In this document: in pieces, positions 1-11,212 of the stretch
Position numbering within the stretch: the stretch's first letter is position 1
Layout: every line of letters starts with the position of its first letter
DNA from: Euglena gracilis
Taxonomy: Eukaryota > Euglenida > Euglenophyceae > Euglenales
Assembly: GCA_039621445.1 (NCBI GenBank)
Contig: CP154954.1
Coordinates: 23,076,954-23,140,953 of the forward strand
DNA length: 64,000 bases
Direction: 5' to 3'
Translations under genes and position numbers: made by a program
Notes under the pieces: generated by a model
What the model was told of the DNA's origin: nothing
Database searches by the model: none
What the model saw: the letters and a program-made list of their open reading frames with translations, nothing else

Positions 1-1241
1 TAACATCCAAAGGTGTTTACCAATGGACAGTTTTACCAATGGGTGTTAAGAATGGACCAGCAATGTTTCAGCGCATGATCCAATGGGTCTTACGGGATTT
101 ACCGTTTGCGCTGGTATACATTGATGATGTTTTGGTTGGTACCCCCCCTCCTTCAGCGAATACACACGAGAATATTCTCGACATTCACTATCGTGATGTT
201 CGCGCGGTATTAGCCGCATTTCTCAAGCATAGACTTTTTGTCAAAGTGCTAAAATGCACTTATTTCGCGAAACGATGAAGTTTTTCGGTCACATTCTTAA
301 TAATGGCCAACGCCGAGCGGCGCCTAGCAAACTAGAGGCCATTAAGAAATGGACACCCGAGGTCATCAAGACCATAACCATTTGAAAGGATCTTTGGGAT
401 TAGCCCAATATTCCGCGATTTACATGAAAGATTTCGCGAAAATCGCGGTTCCTCTGACGAGGCAACTCAAAAATCACGCACCTGAGAATAAAAAAATCAA
501 ATGGGACGCAGATATGCGTGAAGCTCTAGAGAGCATTAAAAAGCTAATGCTTGAAAATGTCGTACTCGACATCGCGGATCCCTACAAGCCTTACGTGCTA
601 GAAGTCGATAGCAGCGATTATACTATAGGCGGAGTTCTAAGCCAGCATAACGCGGCTAACAAATTACGCCCTGTAGCATTCTTCAGTAGAAAGCTACAAG
701 GTGAAGAGAGCAAAGGACAAGTCCAATGGAGTATCCGTGAGAATGAAACGTACGCAATCGTACTTACTTTGCAAAAATTCCGTAGCTGGGTCGCCAGTTC
801 CTTGGTACAAATACTGGTGTTGACTGATCATGAGAGTCTTCAACATTGGTATACCGAGGATCTGAACAAAGCCATGTCATCCGTAGGCCGAAGATGCCGA
901 TGGCATGAATTTTTAAGCCAATTCAACCTAGTGTATACCCCTGGCCATACACAGAAAGTAGCAGACCCGCTTAGTCGAGCGCCCTGGCATTACCCCGGTA
1001 ACCCCGATGAAGGTGAGGACACCTTTCATGGCAGCCAAGAGGCTGATGAATATGCACGTCGATATGACGCAGCCGACGATATGTCGGATTATTTTCCCGT
1101 TTCATCGATTTTTCGTTCGTTGCCAGTCCCTCTTATACGGTGGAGAAGGCGACGAGGCCGCACTCCTGGCCCCCGTCGCATTACGCGATCTGAATCTCCT
1201 TCCCCCCTCTTCTTTCGTGAATGGGATTATTAACATGACCC
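1..1241 (+). pseudogene. Ty3/gypsy family A RT-RNase H fragment
   Basis: The 3' part of a reverse transcriptase followed by RNase H, cut by the window start. The RT catalytic box reads LVYIDDVLVGTPPPS at about 111-155. RNase H follows at about 560-1000, with its acidic residues in DSSDYTIGG, ENETYAIV and TDHESLQHW. A frameshift lies near 250-285 (the intact copy at 10.8-11.2 kb reads GAKMHLFRETIKFF here) and another near 380. Bases 1-390 are almost identical to 10,817-11,205, so the copies are recent. The element breaks at about 1,241, just after CATGACCCTG, where it meets the 3' end of a minus-strand ORF tail-to-tail. The family assignment is firm; the fragment is not functional. Confidence 0.9.
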
Positions 1242-4200
1242 TGTTTGAGGGGGTCTACTCTGGACAATACGTCCTCAGTCCAAAAAGGCTCATTGGCCTC
1301 TTGGGGGACATTTGACCTAATCGGTCTGATTGTGGGTTTGCGCTTAGCGCCTTCAGAGGCTGCAGCCCCATAGTTGGCCATGGGTATCGTGGGCCTATGG
1401 CCTGCGCCTGAGCCATTTTCACCAGAAGGTGGTGGCTCATCATCTCGCCGCTTTTCAGCTGGCTTGCAGCCTTCGGCTGAAGGTTTAGCCTTAGGCTTTT
1501 TATGTTTGCCATATCGGCGTTCTTCCCCAGGGTCTGCCGGAGGCAGTGATCTTTCCGCCGTTGGCGGTTTCGGGGCTGCCGGTTTGGCAGGAGGTGGTTG
1601 CATTTCTGCCGTTGGCGGTGCTGGTGCGGCTGGTTTAGCTTCTGGGACATCCCACTCCATTGGAGTTGTAGCCGTATCCTGTACGGCTATTGAGCTGCTG
1701 TCTGCAGCAGTAACCCTTTGGGTCTCGGGAGGGTAAGCGGCAGGTGAGCCGCAAGGGGTCAGCACTGCCGATACTGCGGACATCGCCGCAGTGAGACCCT
1801 GCAGCACACCACCTAAAACACCTGTATGTATCGTTGGTGGTGCGACAGGATCTGTCAGGGTTGGTGCCGTTGGCACTGCAGGTAAGGAGAGGGGTGGTAC
1901 CAGAGGTACTGGTGGCCGTTCGGCCTCAGATGTAGGGGATTCAGATTCGGAACTGACATCTCCTTCAGGAGGAAGGGGTGTTCTGGAGCCCATTGGGGCT
2001 GGTGGAAGGGCTGGATGCTGCGGTTCATCCGCACATATTTCTTCCAAGCCTTCCATGCGGTCTTCACCGCTCTCTCCATCACTCTCCTCACTGCCCTCCA
2101 CCGTTTCTGGAGAAGCAGCAGGTGCTGTTGGCTGTTCCGATATAGCGGTTGTCACAGTGCCTGTTTGCGCGGTCGCGCTGGTTGGTACCGCCATAGCGGG
2201 CTGGGGAGAGGAGGTATCGATAGAAGATTGACTCTCCTGAAGTCCCTTAGGGACAAAAGGTTCTGCTGTAGCCGATAGGCTTGAACCCAGGTAACGCCGA
2301 CCACGCCCGAAGACGGGTGGTGGTGTCTCACCAGGAATTCCCTGGGGGACTGACGATGCCGGTTGCGGCTGAGCTGTGACTGGTGTTGCCGGTTGCGGCT
2401 GGGTTGAGGATTCCGATGGGGGAACTTCCGGAGCCGGTTGCGGCTTTGGGCTGGGTGCCTTTGGCACCTGTCGTTTCCGTAATCGGAAAAGATCCCACGG
2501 TTTCCTTTCTTCTTCAACCATCCTGTGGTTGAAGCGCAGGAGGGGTAGGGCCATGCCCAACTCGTTCCGTCTGCCGCCTTGAAAAAACGGCTGGAACAGC
2601 GCTCTATCGAGCGTATCGCCGAATCGGCGTTTGACATAATCGTCTATGCTTTCCTTCTCGAACCGTGGCCTGATGGGGACATAATCCGGGGGAATTTCCC
2701 AATCGGGATTGAGATAATAATATATCTCCATGATCTGGCAGGTCCAAGCCCTGAACCAGAACTGCTGCAAATACAGCAGGAGTTGACGGTGGTTGCGTCG
2801 CCCGTTCGAGCTTTGATGAACATCCTTTGGATTTCTGCAAAGGTGCAGGAGCATGTTGCCCTTTGGCGCTGCCTGCGGGACACTGGCCTGTTGGCCTTCC
2901 TCCTCCTGGCCTTCGGCCTGTGGTTGAGTACTGCGTACTCCGAATCCCCAAAAGTCCACTGCAAACTTCTCGCAGCAGTGAGAGCATCGGACGATATACG
3001 TCTGGGGGAAGCGGAGGTCAATATCGACCACTTCAAAGTGATAGGCATTTTGCCAGTGGTAGAAGACTTGCAGATTGCTGCAGAACATGTTTCCCGCCAA
3101 TTTGGCGGTATTTTCAGGTAGTGGGTAGAACTCCCACTCCAGGCCTTTTGGGCCTACACTGCGAATGCAGTCGAATACTGCCTCAGCAAACCTTTACCGG
3201 TATTGTATCGGTCTTCCCGACCACAATCCAGGTAAGGATAGCCACAGGAGTTCAGGAATCTGCCGAAATTTTGGGTGGGGTATCCCGCCCAGAACCAAAC
3301 ATGCCAGAATCCCGGCAGACCGTCCAATATCGGACCGAGGATGGGATTGCCTTCAAAGGCATATAAAGTTCCATCACGGTGGAAATCACGATTTCGCTTC
3401 GTATAGAGCTGCCTGGTCACAGTCACGACGGGGGAGGCGACCAGGATTGGCAGGTTAAGTTCATTTTGGAACTTCCGCATGGTTTCGAATGCGAGGTCAT
3501 GGATGCTTTGGATGTGCTCGAATAGAGCTTCCATGTCGTCCTCATAGACGTTCCGGTATTGGCCTTTCTGGCCTTTGCCTTGGCCTTTTTGGCCCGCAGA
3601 AGGTGCTCGTTTGGGAGCACTTTTGGCTTTACCCTTGCCCGATCGGGCTTCCCATCGGGCAATCTCTTCTCTGGCTTGTTTCCAAGCATGAGGACAGAGA
3701 TTGGATGCAAAACGAGGGCCTAAAAATGCAGGATTCAAATCGCTTGTTCGTCCAAGCAATTCCTGTGGGGCATAAGCCAGTTTGGGTGATCGGTATCCTG
3801 CATTATGCTGGATTTCTGCCCTATGGTCTGTTTGGGCCAGTTCGGCTTGTTCGAGCTGTTGCTGGGTGGGATCAGGAACAGGCAGTACCTCGGTGGTGGC
3901 CTGTTGGCCTGGAGGTACCGGTGTCTCCTGGGGTGTTGTCATTGGTGTTGTCACAGACTGTGGCGCCGTTGGCGCTGCTATAGGCTGTGGCGCGACTGGC
4001 GCTGCTGCAGCTGCTGGTGGTGCTGCTTTTGCTGGCACCGGTCTGGGGGGTTGCGCCATTGGCGCTGGCTTGGCTGGCGCAGCAAACGGTACGGGCACGG
4101 GAGGGGGTGCGGCCTGTTGGCCACCCGATGCCCGACGTTGCTGTGCAGGGGTGGCCTGTCTGGCTGGGGCTGGGCCAGGGGCTGGGGGTTTCGGTCTGCC

Positions 4201-5698
4201 CATTGGGGATGACGATTCTGGCCTACCTCGTTTACTGCCTAAGTCTGCTGGCCTGTACGGCTGTGACGCATATCTGCGTTCTGCAGACCGTGGGCCCTGG
4301 ATCTGTTCCAGGGATTGGTAGTACTGGATGGCTTGCTGAGGTGATGTGAAGCGGGGGTCTGGAAGAGGTTCATGTACCCGTTGGTACATCCTCTTCCAAA
4401 TCCATACGGCCTTCGGCCTCTGCTTGCTCCAGGTTCCTGATCCACCTGCTGATCCTGTTGTGGGGGCAGCTGACTTCCAGCTACCAGATGTGCTGGAAAT
4501 GGAAATGGTGGTAGTGCCGTTGACGGTTGTGTCGTTGGCTGATACGCGTATTGTGTTGGGGGTTCCCGATATTCGGGTGGTGGCGGTCTTGGCATACGAG
4601 GAGGGGAGTGGGTATCGCGAAAAATTCGCGATGGCTGCACCACTGGTGCTGGGATATCTCCCGCCTCGCTTTCCGCCACTGGGGGACTATGGTCCCGCAT
4701 ATATTCGGTGAATGCACCTGTGTGATGTCGGATCCGCGGCATCGGCGGTACCTGGATACCCAGTGTACGCATGCTGACATCCGGAGGATATTCCCCAGGC
4801 ATGAAGTACACTTTCCCTGTCATCAGTGTTTGGCCACAAGCGCACCATTGTGCAATAGGCCTATTGGCCAGGCCCATAATCTGACGACAGTGGGTATTCC
4901 ACATCACTTGTAAGGAGGGGTCTGCTCTTTCGAGTGCGCGAACGTGCAGGGCAGTCCGCAGAGTTTTCTCTGCGAGATTCACCAATTCTGCGGTTAATAC
5001 GGCGCATGGCACTGTTGGTGCTGGCTGGGGCGTCCCATGCGCCGCAGGGATGGCATAAGGGGATATACTACTGCTGCTGACCGCGGTCTGAGCCGCATGC
5101 TCCAGACCGGGTTGAGCAGCAGGAGGGGGCATCGCCTGTACGGCGTGTACCTGTTGCGGGACACCCTGTACGGGTTGAGATTGGGGTTGTGCTTGGGGTG
5201 GTTGAGTCATAACGTACTGTGGTGTATACAGGATGGGAGGTGAGGGACCAGGCATGGCGTAATGCGCGTGCTCCATTGGAGGTGCCTGTCCCTGCCTCGC
5301 ATACTGTTGTTGTTCCATTGGAACTTGGTGTACCTGCTGGGGTTGTGACTGTTCCATTGGAACTTGATATGCCTGTTGAGGCTGTGCCGCACATGCAGCA
5401 CCCATTGGCACAGGGGCCGCATAAGCGACAGGTGGCGGCTGCGCCTGAGATGGGGGCGGCATTTGTGCCTGAGAGGGGGCTGACATATGTGACTGAGAGG
5501 GGTATGACATTTGTGCCTGAACCATTTGAGGGGGGGGGGGTGGCGCCTGAGCCGCATAAGCAGCTGGAGCGGGTTGATATACCGTATATGCGGGCGCCCC
5601 TTGGGCTTGGGGGTGCCGCCGCATAGGCGTGGGGGGGGGTAGGGAGGGATGGCATACTGTATAGGGTTCGGTCCTGGGCCGCGCCCTCGGTCTTGCAT
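1242..5698 (-). pseudogene. Conserved extra ORF downstream of pol, family A Ty3 element
   Basis: A long reading frame begins about 120 nt after the integrase/chromodomain stop, probably at the ATG at 5,698 (MQDRGRGPG). It shifts frame at a C-run near 5,630 and again near 4,390 and 3,130. Order of parts: a Pro/Gln/Ala-rich N-terminus with MEQ/QVP repeats; a domain with HCRQ, WCACGQ and LMTG (about 4.80-4.90 kb); a P/A-rich linker; a basic GKGKAKSAPKR stretch (about 3.57-3.65 kb); a domain with GFWHVWFWAGYPTQNFGRF (about 3.23-3.30 kb); CSHCCEKFAVDFWGFG (about 2.95-3.00 kb); an aromatic segment; then a long Pro/Ser/Glu-rich tail. The same blocks recur downstream of pol at 42.4-45.5 kb, so this is a real element protein. 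The basic stretch suggests nucleic-acid binding, perhaps a displaced Gag. The function is unknown. Confidence 0.65.
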
Positions 5699-5821
5699 TG
5701 GTCCGGGGACCGAAAGCAATAAAAAAAAGTAGCTTTGATGAACTGTAGAAAAAGCAGAGAGAAATGAATTGGGTTTGGGAGAAATACACAGAGAGGGGAG
5801 GAAAAGGCCTATAGGCCGATT

Positions 5822-7260
5822 TCAAAAATTATTCACAGAAATGTCTATGTTATTTCTTTTATTCCACAGCTTCCAGTCCTGTTGGACATAACCAATAAAA
5901 CTGGAGGCTGCCTCCCAGGTGTCCTCCTCTGGCCCGTAGCCTTTCCACCTGACCTTCCAGTAGTGGACTCCTCGATCAATTTTGTGATCGAGAATTTTGT
6001 CCACCACAAAATCATCCGTTTCAGGTACCTTGGAACGGGGCTTGAAATAAAGGCACGGTAGTGATTTGGCATTAGGCGGGGAAAGGTATGGCTTGAAATC
6101 ATCCATGTGAACATGCTCGATCCCGTTGGGCAGTGCCACCCTATAGCGGCCACTGTTACCAACGCGTTCCAGAATTTCACAGGGCCTGAGCCAGAGGGGG
6201 TCTAGCTTGAAAGCTTGCATACGGATTCGGCTATTCCGAACCCATACGCGATCACCAGCACTATAGCCAACTGATTTGAATTCTTGCTAAAATTTCTTTC
6301 TCTTTTGAGAATGGATATCAGTAATGCGCTTCTGAACAATAGTTTTGAGAGACTCTACTTCGGAGAACCATGTCTCACAGGTTACGCTACTTCGAGCTGG
6401 TCTCTCTGATGGTGTATCACCAATCGCGGGCGGGTCTCGCCCAAAAACAATTTTATATGGGGAGTGCAGCAAAATTAAACCTGGTAGGGTGTTTATATAA
6501 AAGAGGGACCATGGCAAAACCTGGACCCAGGCCTGGCGCGAATCAGCCAGTGAGAGGCGGAGCATATTTACAACAGCCTTCACTGCTGCCTCGGCGAGGC
6601 GATTGCCCTTCGGGCGATATATAATGGAAAAATGCTGTTCGATTCCCAGTAAACCACATAGGGTTGGGAAGAATCGGGAAGAGATTAAATGATCTTGATC
6701 ACTGTCAACCTCATTCGGCAAGCCCATTGGGCATATGAAGTTCTCCAGAAATATCTGCGCTAAAATTTGCGCGGTCAACCCTGCCTTTTGGCATGGAATG
6801 GCTACTATGTAACCACTCAGCCTACAGACGACAACAAAAACATAATCGTAAAAATTGCCGTCTGATCCTTTGCAAGGTTCTAATTCCAGAAAATCCATGC
6901 AGAGGGACGTAAAAATGTCAGGGGGGGGGTACGAGGAAAAAATCAAGCGTACCAGGGGGGGTACCTCTGCGTGGTTTCACCGCTTGACAAACTTGGCACC
7001 GTTGCGAAATTTGCAAGCAGCGCGAATGCAAATCATTTTCCTTCAGGGTTGTACAATACCTGCGACCCACCAAAGAAAGAAGTTTGGGGGCCCCAGGGTG
7101 ACCTTGGTTGTGATAACACAAAAGTACTTCATCAACCAAGTCACGGGGTATACAATATTCATATCCCGCATCATCGCGGTAAACTAACTGTAAAGGGGAA
7201 AGGGAGTAATTATGTACAGCCTCGCCATTGCGCAGTCTGTGCACTGTCGTGCTATATACA
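5822..7260 (-). pseudogene. Family A integrase with C-terminal chromodomain
   Basis: Integrase would join element cDNA to chromosomal DNA. The N-terminal zinc-binding part (7,244-6,960) has a CYHNQGHPG histidine segment and CQVCQ. The catalytic core (6,946-6,350) shows the three acidic positions in CMDFLELEP, DSDQDHLIS and LAEAAVK. The C-terminal GDRVWVRNSRIRMQ and DPLWLRPCEIL segments lead into a chromodomain at about 6,030-5,880 (DDFVVDKILDHK, WKVRWKGYGPEEDTWE). Such chromodomains target chromoviruses to marked chromatin. The frame is broken by a TAG after KRKKF near 6,287 and by a shift at a long G run near 6,926. The 3' extra ORF follows directly. Confidence 0.9.
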
Positions 7261-7269
7261 GGGTCGTGG

Positions 7270-8955
7270 GACTAATCCCATTCACGAAAGAAGAGGGGGG
7301 AAGGAGATTCAGATCGCGTAATGCGACGGGGGCCAGGATTGCGGCCTGGTCGCCTTCTCCACCGTATAGGAGAGACTGGCAACGAACGAAAAATCGATGA
7401 AACAGGAAAATAATCCAACATATCGTCGGCTGCGTCATATCGACGTGCATATTCATCAGCCGCTTTGGCTGACATGAAAGGTGGCCTCACCTTCATCCGG
7501 GTTACCGGGGTAATGCCAGGGTGCTCGACTAAGCGGGTCTGCTACTTTCTGTGTATGGCCAGGGGTATACACAACCACTAGGTTGAATTGACTTTAAAAT
7601 TCATGCCATCGGCATCTTCGGCCTACGGATGACATGGCTTTGTTCAGATCCTCGGTATACCAGTGTTGAAGGCTCTCATGATCAGTCAACACCAGTATTT
7701 GTACCAAGGAACTGGCGACCCAGCTACGGAATTTTTGCAAAATAAGTACGATTGTGTACGTTTCATTCTCACGGATACTCCATTTGACTTGTCCTTTGCT
7801 CTCTTCACCTTGTAGCCTTCTACTGAAGAATGCTACAGGGCGTAATTTGTTAGCCGAGTTATGCTGGCTCAGACCTCTGCCTATAGTATAATCGCTGCTA
7901 TCGCCTTCTAGCACGTAAGGCTTGTAGGGATCCGCGATGTCGAGTACGACATTTTCAAGCATTAGCTTTTAATGCTCTCTAGTGCTTCACGAATATTTGC
8001 GTCCCATTTGATTTTTGTATTCTCCGGTGCGCGATTTTTCTGTTGCCTCGTCAGAGGTACCGCGGTTCATGCGAAATCTTTCATGTAAATCGCGGAATAT
8101 TGGGCTAATCCCAAAACTCCTTTCAAAGTGGTTATGGTCTTGATGACCTCGGGTGTCCATTTCTTAATGGCCTCTAGTTTGCTACGCGCCGCTCGGCGTT
8201 GGCCATTATTGAGAATGTGACCGAAAAACTTTATCGTTTCGCGAAATAAGTGCGTTTTAGCACCTTTGACAAAAAGTCTATGCTTGAGAAATGTGGCTAA
8301 TACCGCGCGAACATCACGATAGTGAATGTCGAGAATATTCTCCTGTGTATTCGCTGAAGGAGGGGGGGTACCAACCAAAACATCATCAATGTATACCAGC
8401 GCAAACGGTAAATCCCGTAAGACCCATTGGATCATGCGCTGAAACATTGCTGGTCCATTCTTAACACCCACTGGTAAAACTGTCCATTGGTAAACACCTT
8501 TGGATGTTACAAAAGCCGTATAGGCTTGCAAATCGGGATCCAGATGCATTTGGTGGAAACCATCCTCCAGGTCGAAAATTGACCAGAAGCGGTTATCCGC
8601 TTGTTTTGCGATGAGGTCCTCTATTAGAGGTAACGGGAATGGGTCATCCTTGGTTTGTGAATTTAAGTACCGATAACCCAGTGCTAGCCTCCACTTTTTC
8701 TGACCTGATGGGTCTGGGGGCTTAGAGCCCACAAAAGCTTGGGAGGTCCATTCACTTTTGGAAGGGATGATCCACTTCCGCTCTATGAGCTTTTCAATCA
8801 TTTCATTGAGAGCTATCTCTCTTTCTCCTGAACAGCGGAAAAATTTCCGATGCATTTGCTTTGCGCCTTCCATAAGCTCAAACTTACAAACTCCAAAAGG
8901 TCCGGGGATAGCGGGATCTATATCGCAAGCGTAAACAGGTTTTTCCAAAAGACCA
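7270..8955 (-). pseudogene. Family A reverse transcriptase-RNase H
   Basis: The RT runs from 8,955 to about 8,100. It includes KKWRLALGYRYLNSQ, FDLEDGFHQMHLD, PVGVKNGPAMFQRM and the catalytic LVYIDDVLVG. RNase H follows at 7,962-7,600 (DSSDYTIG, ENETYTIV, TDHESLQHW), then a linker to 7,270. The frame breaks near 7,965, 7,590 and 7,470. The copy is close in sequence to the RT at 10.4-11.2 kb and the RNase H at 9.25-10.09 kb. Its upstream end is unusual: it fuses to an integrase zinc-binding segment (separate entry), not to protease. Confidence 0.9.
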
Positions 8956-9248
8956 GAAAATTCGCGACAAACTTGGCACCGTTGCGAAAATTTCAAGCAG
9001 CGCGAAGGCAACTCTTTTTCTTTCAGGGTTGTACAATACCTGCGACCCACCAAAGAAAGAAGTTTGGGGACCCCAGGGAGATCTTGGGTGTGATAACACA
9101 AAAGTACTTCATCAACCAAGTCACGGGGTATACAATATTTATATCACGCATCATCACGGTAAACCAACCGTAAAGAGGAAAGGGAATAATTATGTACAGC
9201 CTCGCCATTGCGCAGTCTGTGCACTGTCGTGCTATATACAGGGTCATG
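8956..9248 (-). pseudogene. Integrase N-terminal zinc-binding segment fused in frame to RT
   Basis: The segment encodes the family A integrase N-terminus (VDEVLLCYHTQDLPGVPK, GRRYCTTLKEK, SQRCQVC). At about 8,960 it runs without a stop into RT sequence beginning REFSGLLEKPVYACDIDP. In the older family A copy the residues before REFSE read ELCTKIN, so this is not the ancestral neighbour. A CGCGAATT-like stretch is shared by the two parents and could be the recombination point. Upstream (to 9,249-10,091) lies RNase H in its expected place before integrase. Confidence 0.75.
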
Positions 9249-10091
9249 TTAATAATCCCATTCACGAAAGAAGAGGGGGGAAGGAGATTCAGATCGCGTA
9301 ATGCGACGGGGGCCAGGAGTGCGGCCTCGTCGCCTTCTCCACCGTATAGGAGAGACTGGCAACGAACGAAAAATCGATGAAACGGGAAAATAATCCAACA
9401 TATCGTCGGCTGCGTCATATCGACGTGCATATTCATCAGCCTCTTGGCTGCCATGAAAGGTGGCCTCACCTTCATCCGGGTTACCGGGGTAATGCCAGGG
9501 CGCTCGACTAAGCGGGTCTGCTACTTTCTGTGTATGGCCAGGGGTATACACTAGGTTGAATTGGCTTAAAAATTCATGCCATCGGCATCTTCGGCCTACG
9601 GATGACATGGCTTTGATCAGATCCTCGGTATACCAGTGTTGAAGACTCTCATGATCAGTCAACACCAGTATTTGTACCAAGGAACTGGCGACCCAGCTAC
9701 AGAATATTTGCAAAATAAGTACGTTTGCGTACGTTTCATTCTCACGGATACTCCATTTGACTTGTCCTTTGCTCTCTTCACCTTGTAGCTTTCTACTGAA
9801 GAATGCTACAGGGCGTAATTTGTTAGCCGCGTTATGCTGGCTTAGAACTCCGCCTATAGTGTAATCGCTGCTATCGACTTCTAGCACGTACGGCTTGTAG
9901 GGATCCGCGCTGTCGAGTACGACATTTTCAAGCATTAGCTTTTTAATGCTCTCTAGAGCTTCACGCATATCTGCGTCCCGTTTGATTTTTGTATTCTCGG
10001 GTGCGCGATTTTTGAGTTGCCTCGTCAGAGGTACCGCGATTTTCGCGAAATCTTTCATGTAAATCGCGTAATATTGGGCTAATCCCAAAGC
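9249..10091 (-). pseudogene. Family A RNase H fragment
   Basis: It encodes the end of RT (ALGLAQYYAIYMKDFAK) and a complete RNase H domain with DSSDYTIGG, ENETYANV and TDHESLQHW, then the linker ending SPSPLFFREWDY. It is nearly identical to 400-1,235 on the other strand. The right end at about 10,091 is an abrupt head-to-head junction with a plus-strand integrase segment. There is no LTR at the junction. Confidence 0.85.
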
Positions 10092-11212
10092 TGTATATAG
10101 CACGACAGTGCACAGACTGCGCAATGGCGAGGCTGTACATAATTATTCCCTTTCCCCTTTACGGTTGGTTTACCGTGATGATGCGGGATATAAATATTGT
10201 ATACCCCGTGACTTGGTTGATGAAGTACTTTTGTGTTATAAAAACCAAGATCACCCTGAGGCCCCCAAACTTCTTTCTTTGGTGGGTCGCAGGTATTGTA
10301 CAACCCTGAAAGAAAAAGAGTTGCATTCGCGCTGCTTGAAAATTTCGCAACGGTGCCAAGTTTGTCGCGAATTTTTTTTATATCCTGTTTACGCTTGTGA
10401 TATAGATCCCGCTATCCCCGGACCTTTTGGAGTTTGTAAGATTGAGCTTATGGAAGGCGCAAAGCCAATGCATCGGAAATTTTTCCGCTGTTCAGGAGAA
10501 AGAGAGATAGCTCTCAATGAAATGATTGAAAAGCTCATAGAGCGGAAGTGGATCATCCCTTCCAAAAGTGAATGGACCTCCCAAGCTTTTGTGGTTCCCA
10601 AGCCCCCAGACCCATCAGGTCAGAAAAAGTGGAGGCTAGCACTGTATTATCGGTACTTAAATTCACAAAATAAGGATGACCCATTCCCGTTACCTCTAAT
10701 AGAGGACCTCATCGCAAAACAAGCGGATAACCGCTTCTGGTCAATTTTCGACCTGGAGGATGGTTTCCACCAAATGCATCTGGATCCCGATTCGCAAGCC
10801 TATACGGCTTTTGTAACATCCAAAGGTGTTTACCAATGGACAGTTTTACCAATGGGTGTTAAGAATGGACCAGCAATGTTTCAGCGCATGATCCAATGGG
10901 TCTTACGGGATTTACCGTTTGCGCTGGTATACATTGATGATGTTTTGGTTGGTACCCCCCCTCCTTCAGCGAATACACACGAGAATATTCTCGACATTCA
11001 CTATCCTGATGTTCGCGCGGTATTAGCCGCATTTCTCAAGCATAGACTTTTTGTCGAAGGTGCTAAAATGCACTTATTTCGCGAAACGATAAAGTTTTTC
11101 GGTCACATTCTCAATAATGGCAAACGCCGAGCGGCGCGTAGCAAACTAGAGGCCATTAAGAAATGGACACCCGAGGTCATCAAGACCATAACCACTTTGA
11201 AAACACTCGCCA
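10092..11212 (+). pseudogene. Integrase zinc segment-RT fusion, plus-strand copy
   Basis: The reading frame is open from 10,108 to 11,229. Residues 1-90 are the integrase N-terminus (VHRLRNGEAVHNYS follows the junction, then CYKNQDHPEAPK and RCQVC). From about residue 91 it is RT (PVYACDIDPAIPGPFGVCK, KKWRLALYYRYLNSQ, FDLEDGFHQMHLD, LVYIDDVLVGTPPPS). It is the inverted counterpart of the fusion at 8,100-9,248. The RT ends abruptly at about 11,212 in TITTLK, before RNase H, where unrelated sequence begins. The frame is open, but a protein without RNase H and integrase core is unlikely to be functional. Confidence 0.85.

Noticed and set aside
1374-2278. Plus-strand Gly/Ser/Val-rich frames opposite the family A 3' ORF
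   Set aside because: Mirror frames of the Pro/Ala-rich minus-strand ORF; conserved blocks shared with the 42-45 kb copy are only in the minus frames.
3782-4349. Plus-strand Gly/Ala/Trp-rich frames
   Set aside because: Complement of the Pro/Ala-rich linker of the 3' ORF; no conservation.
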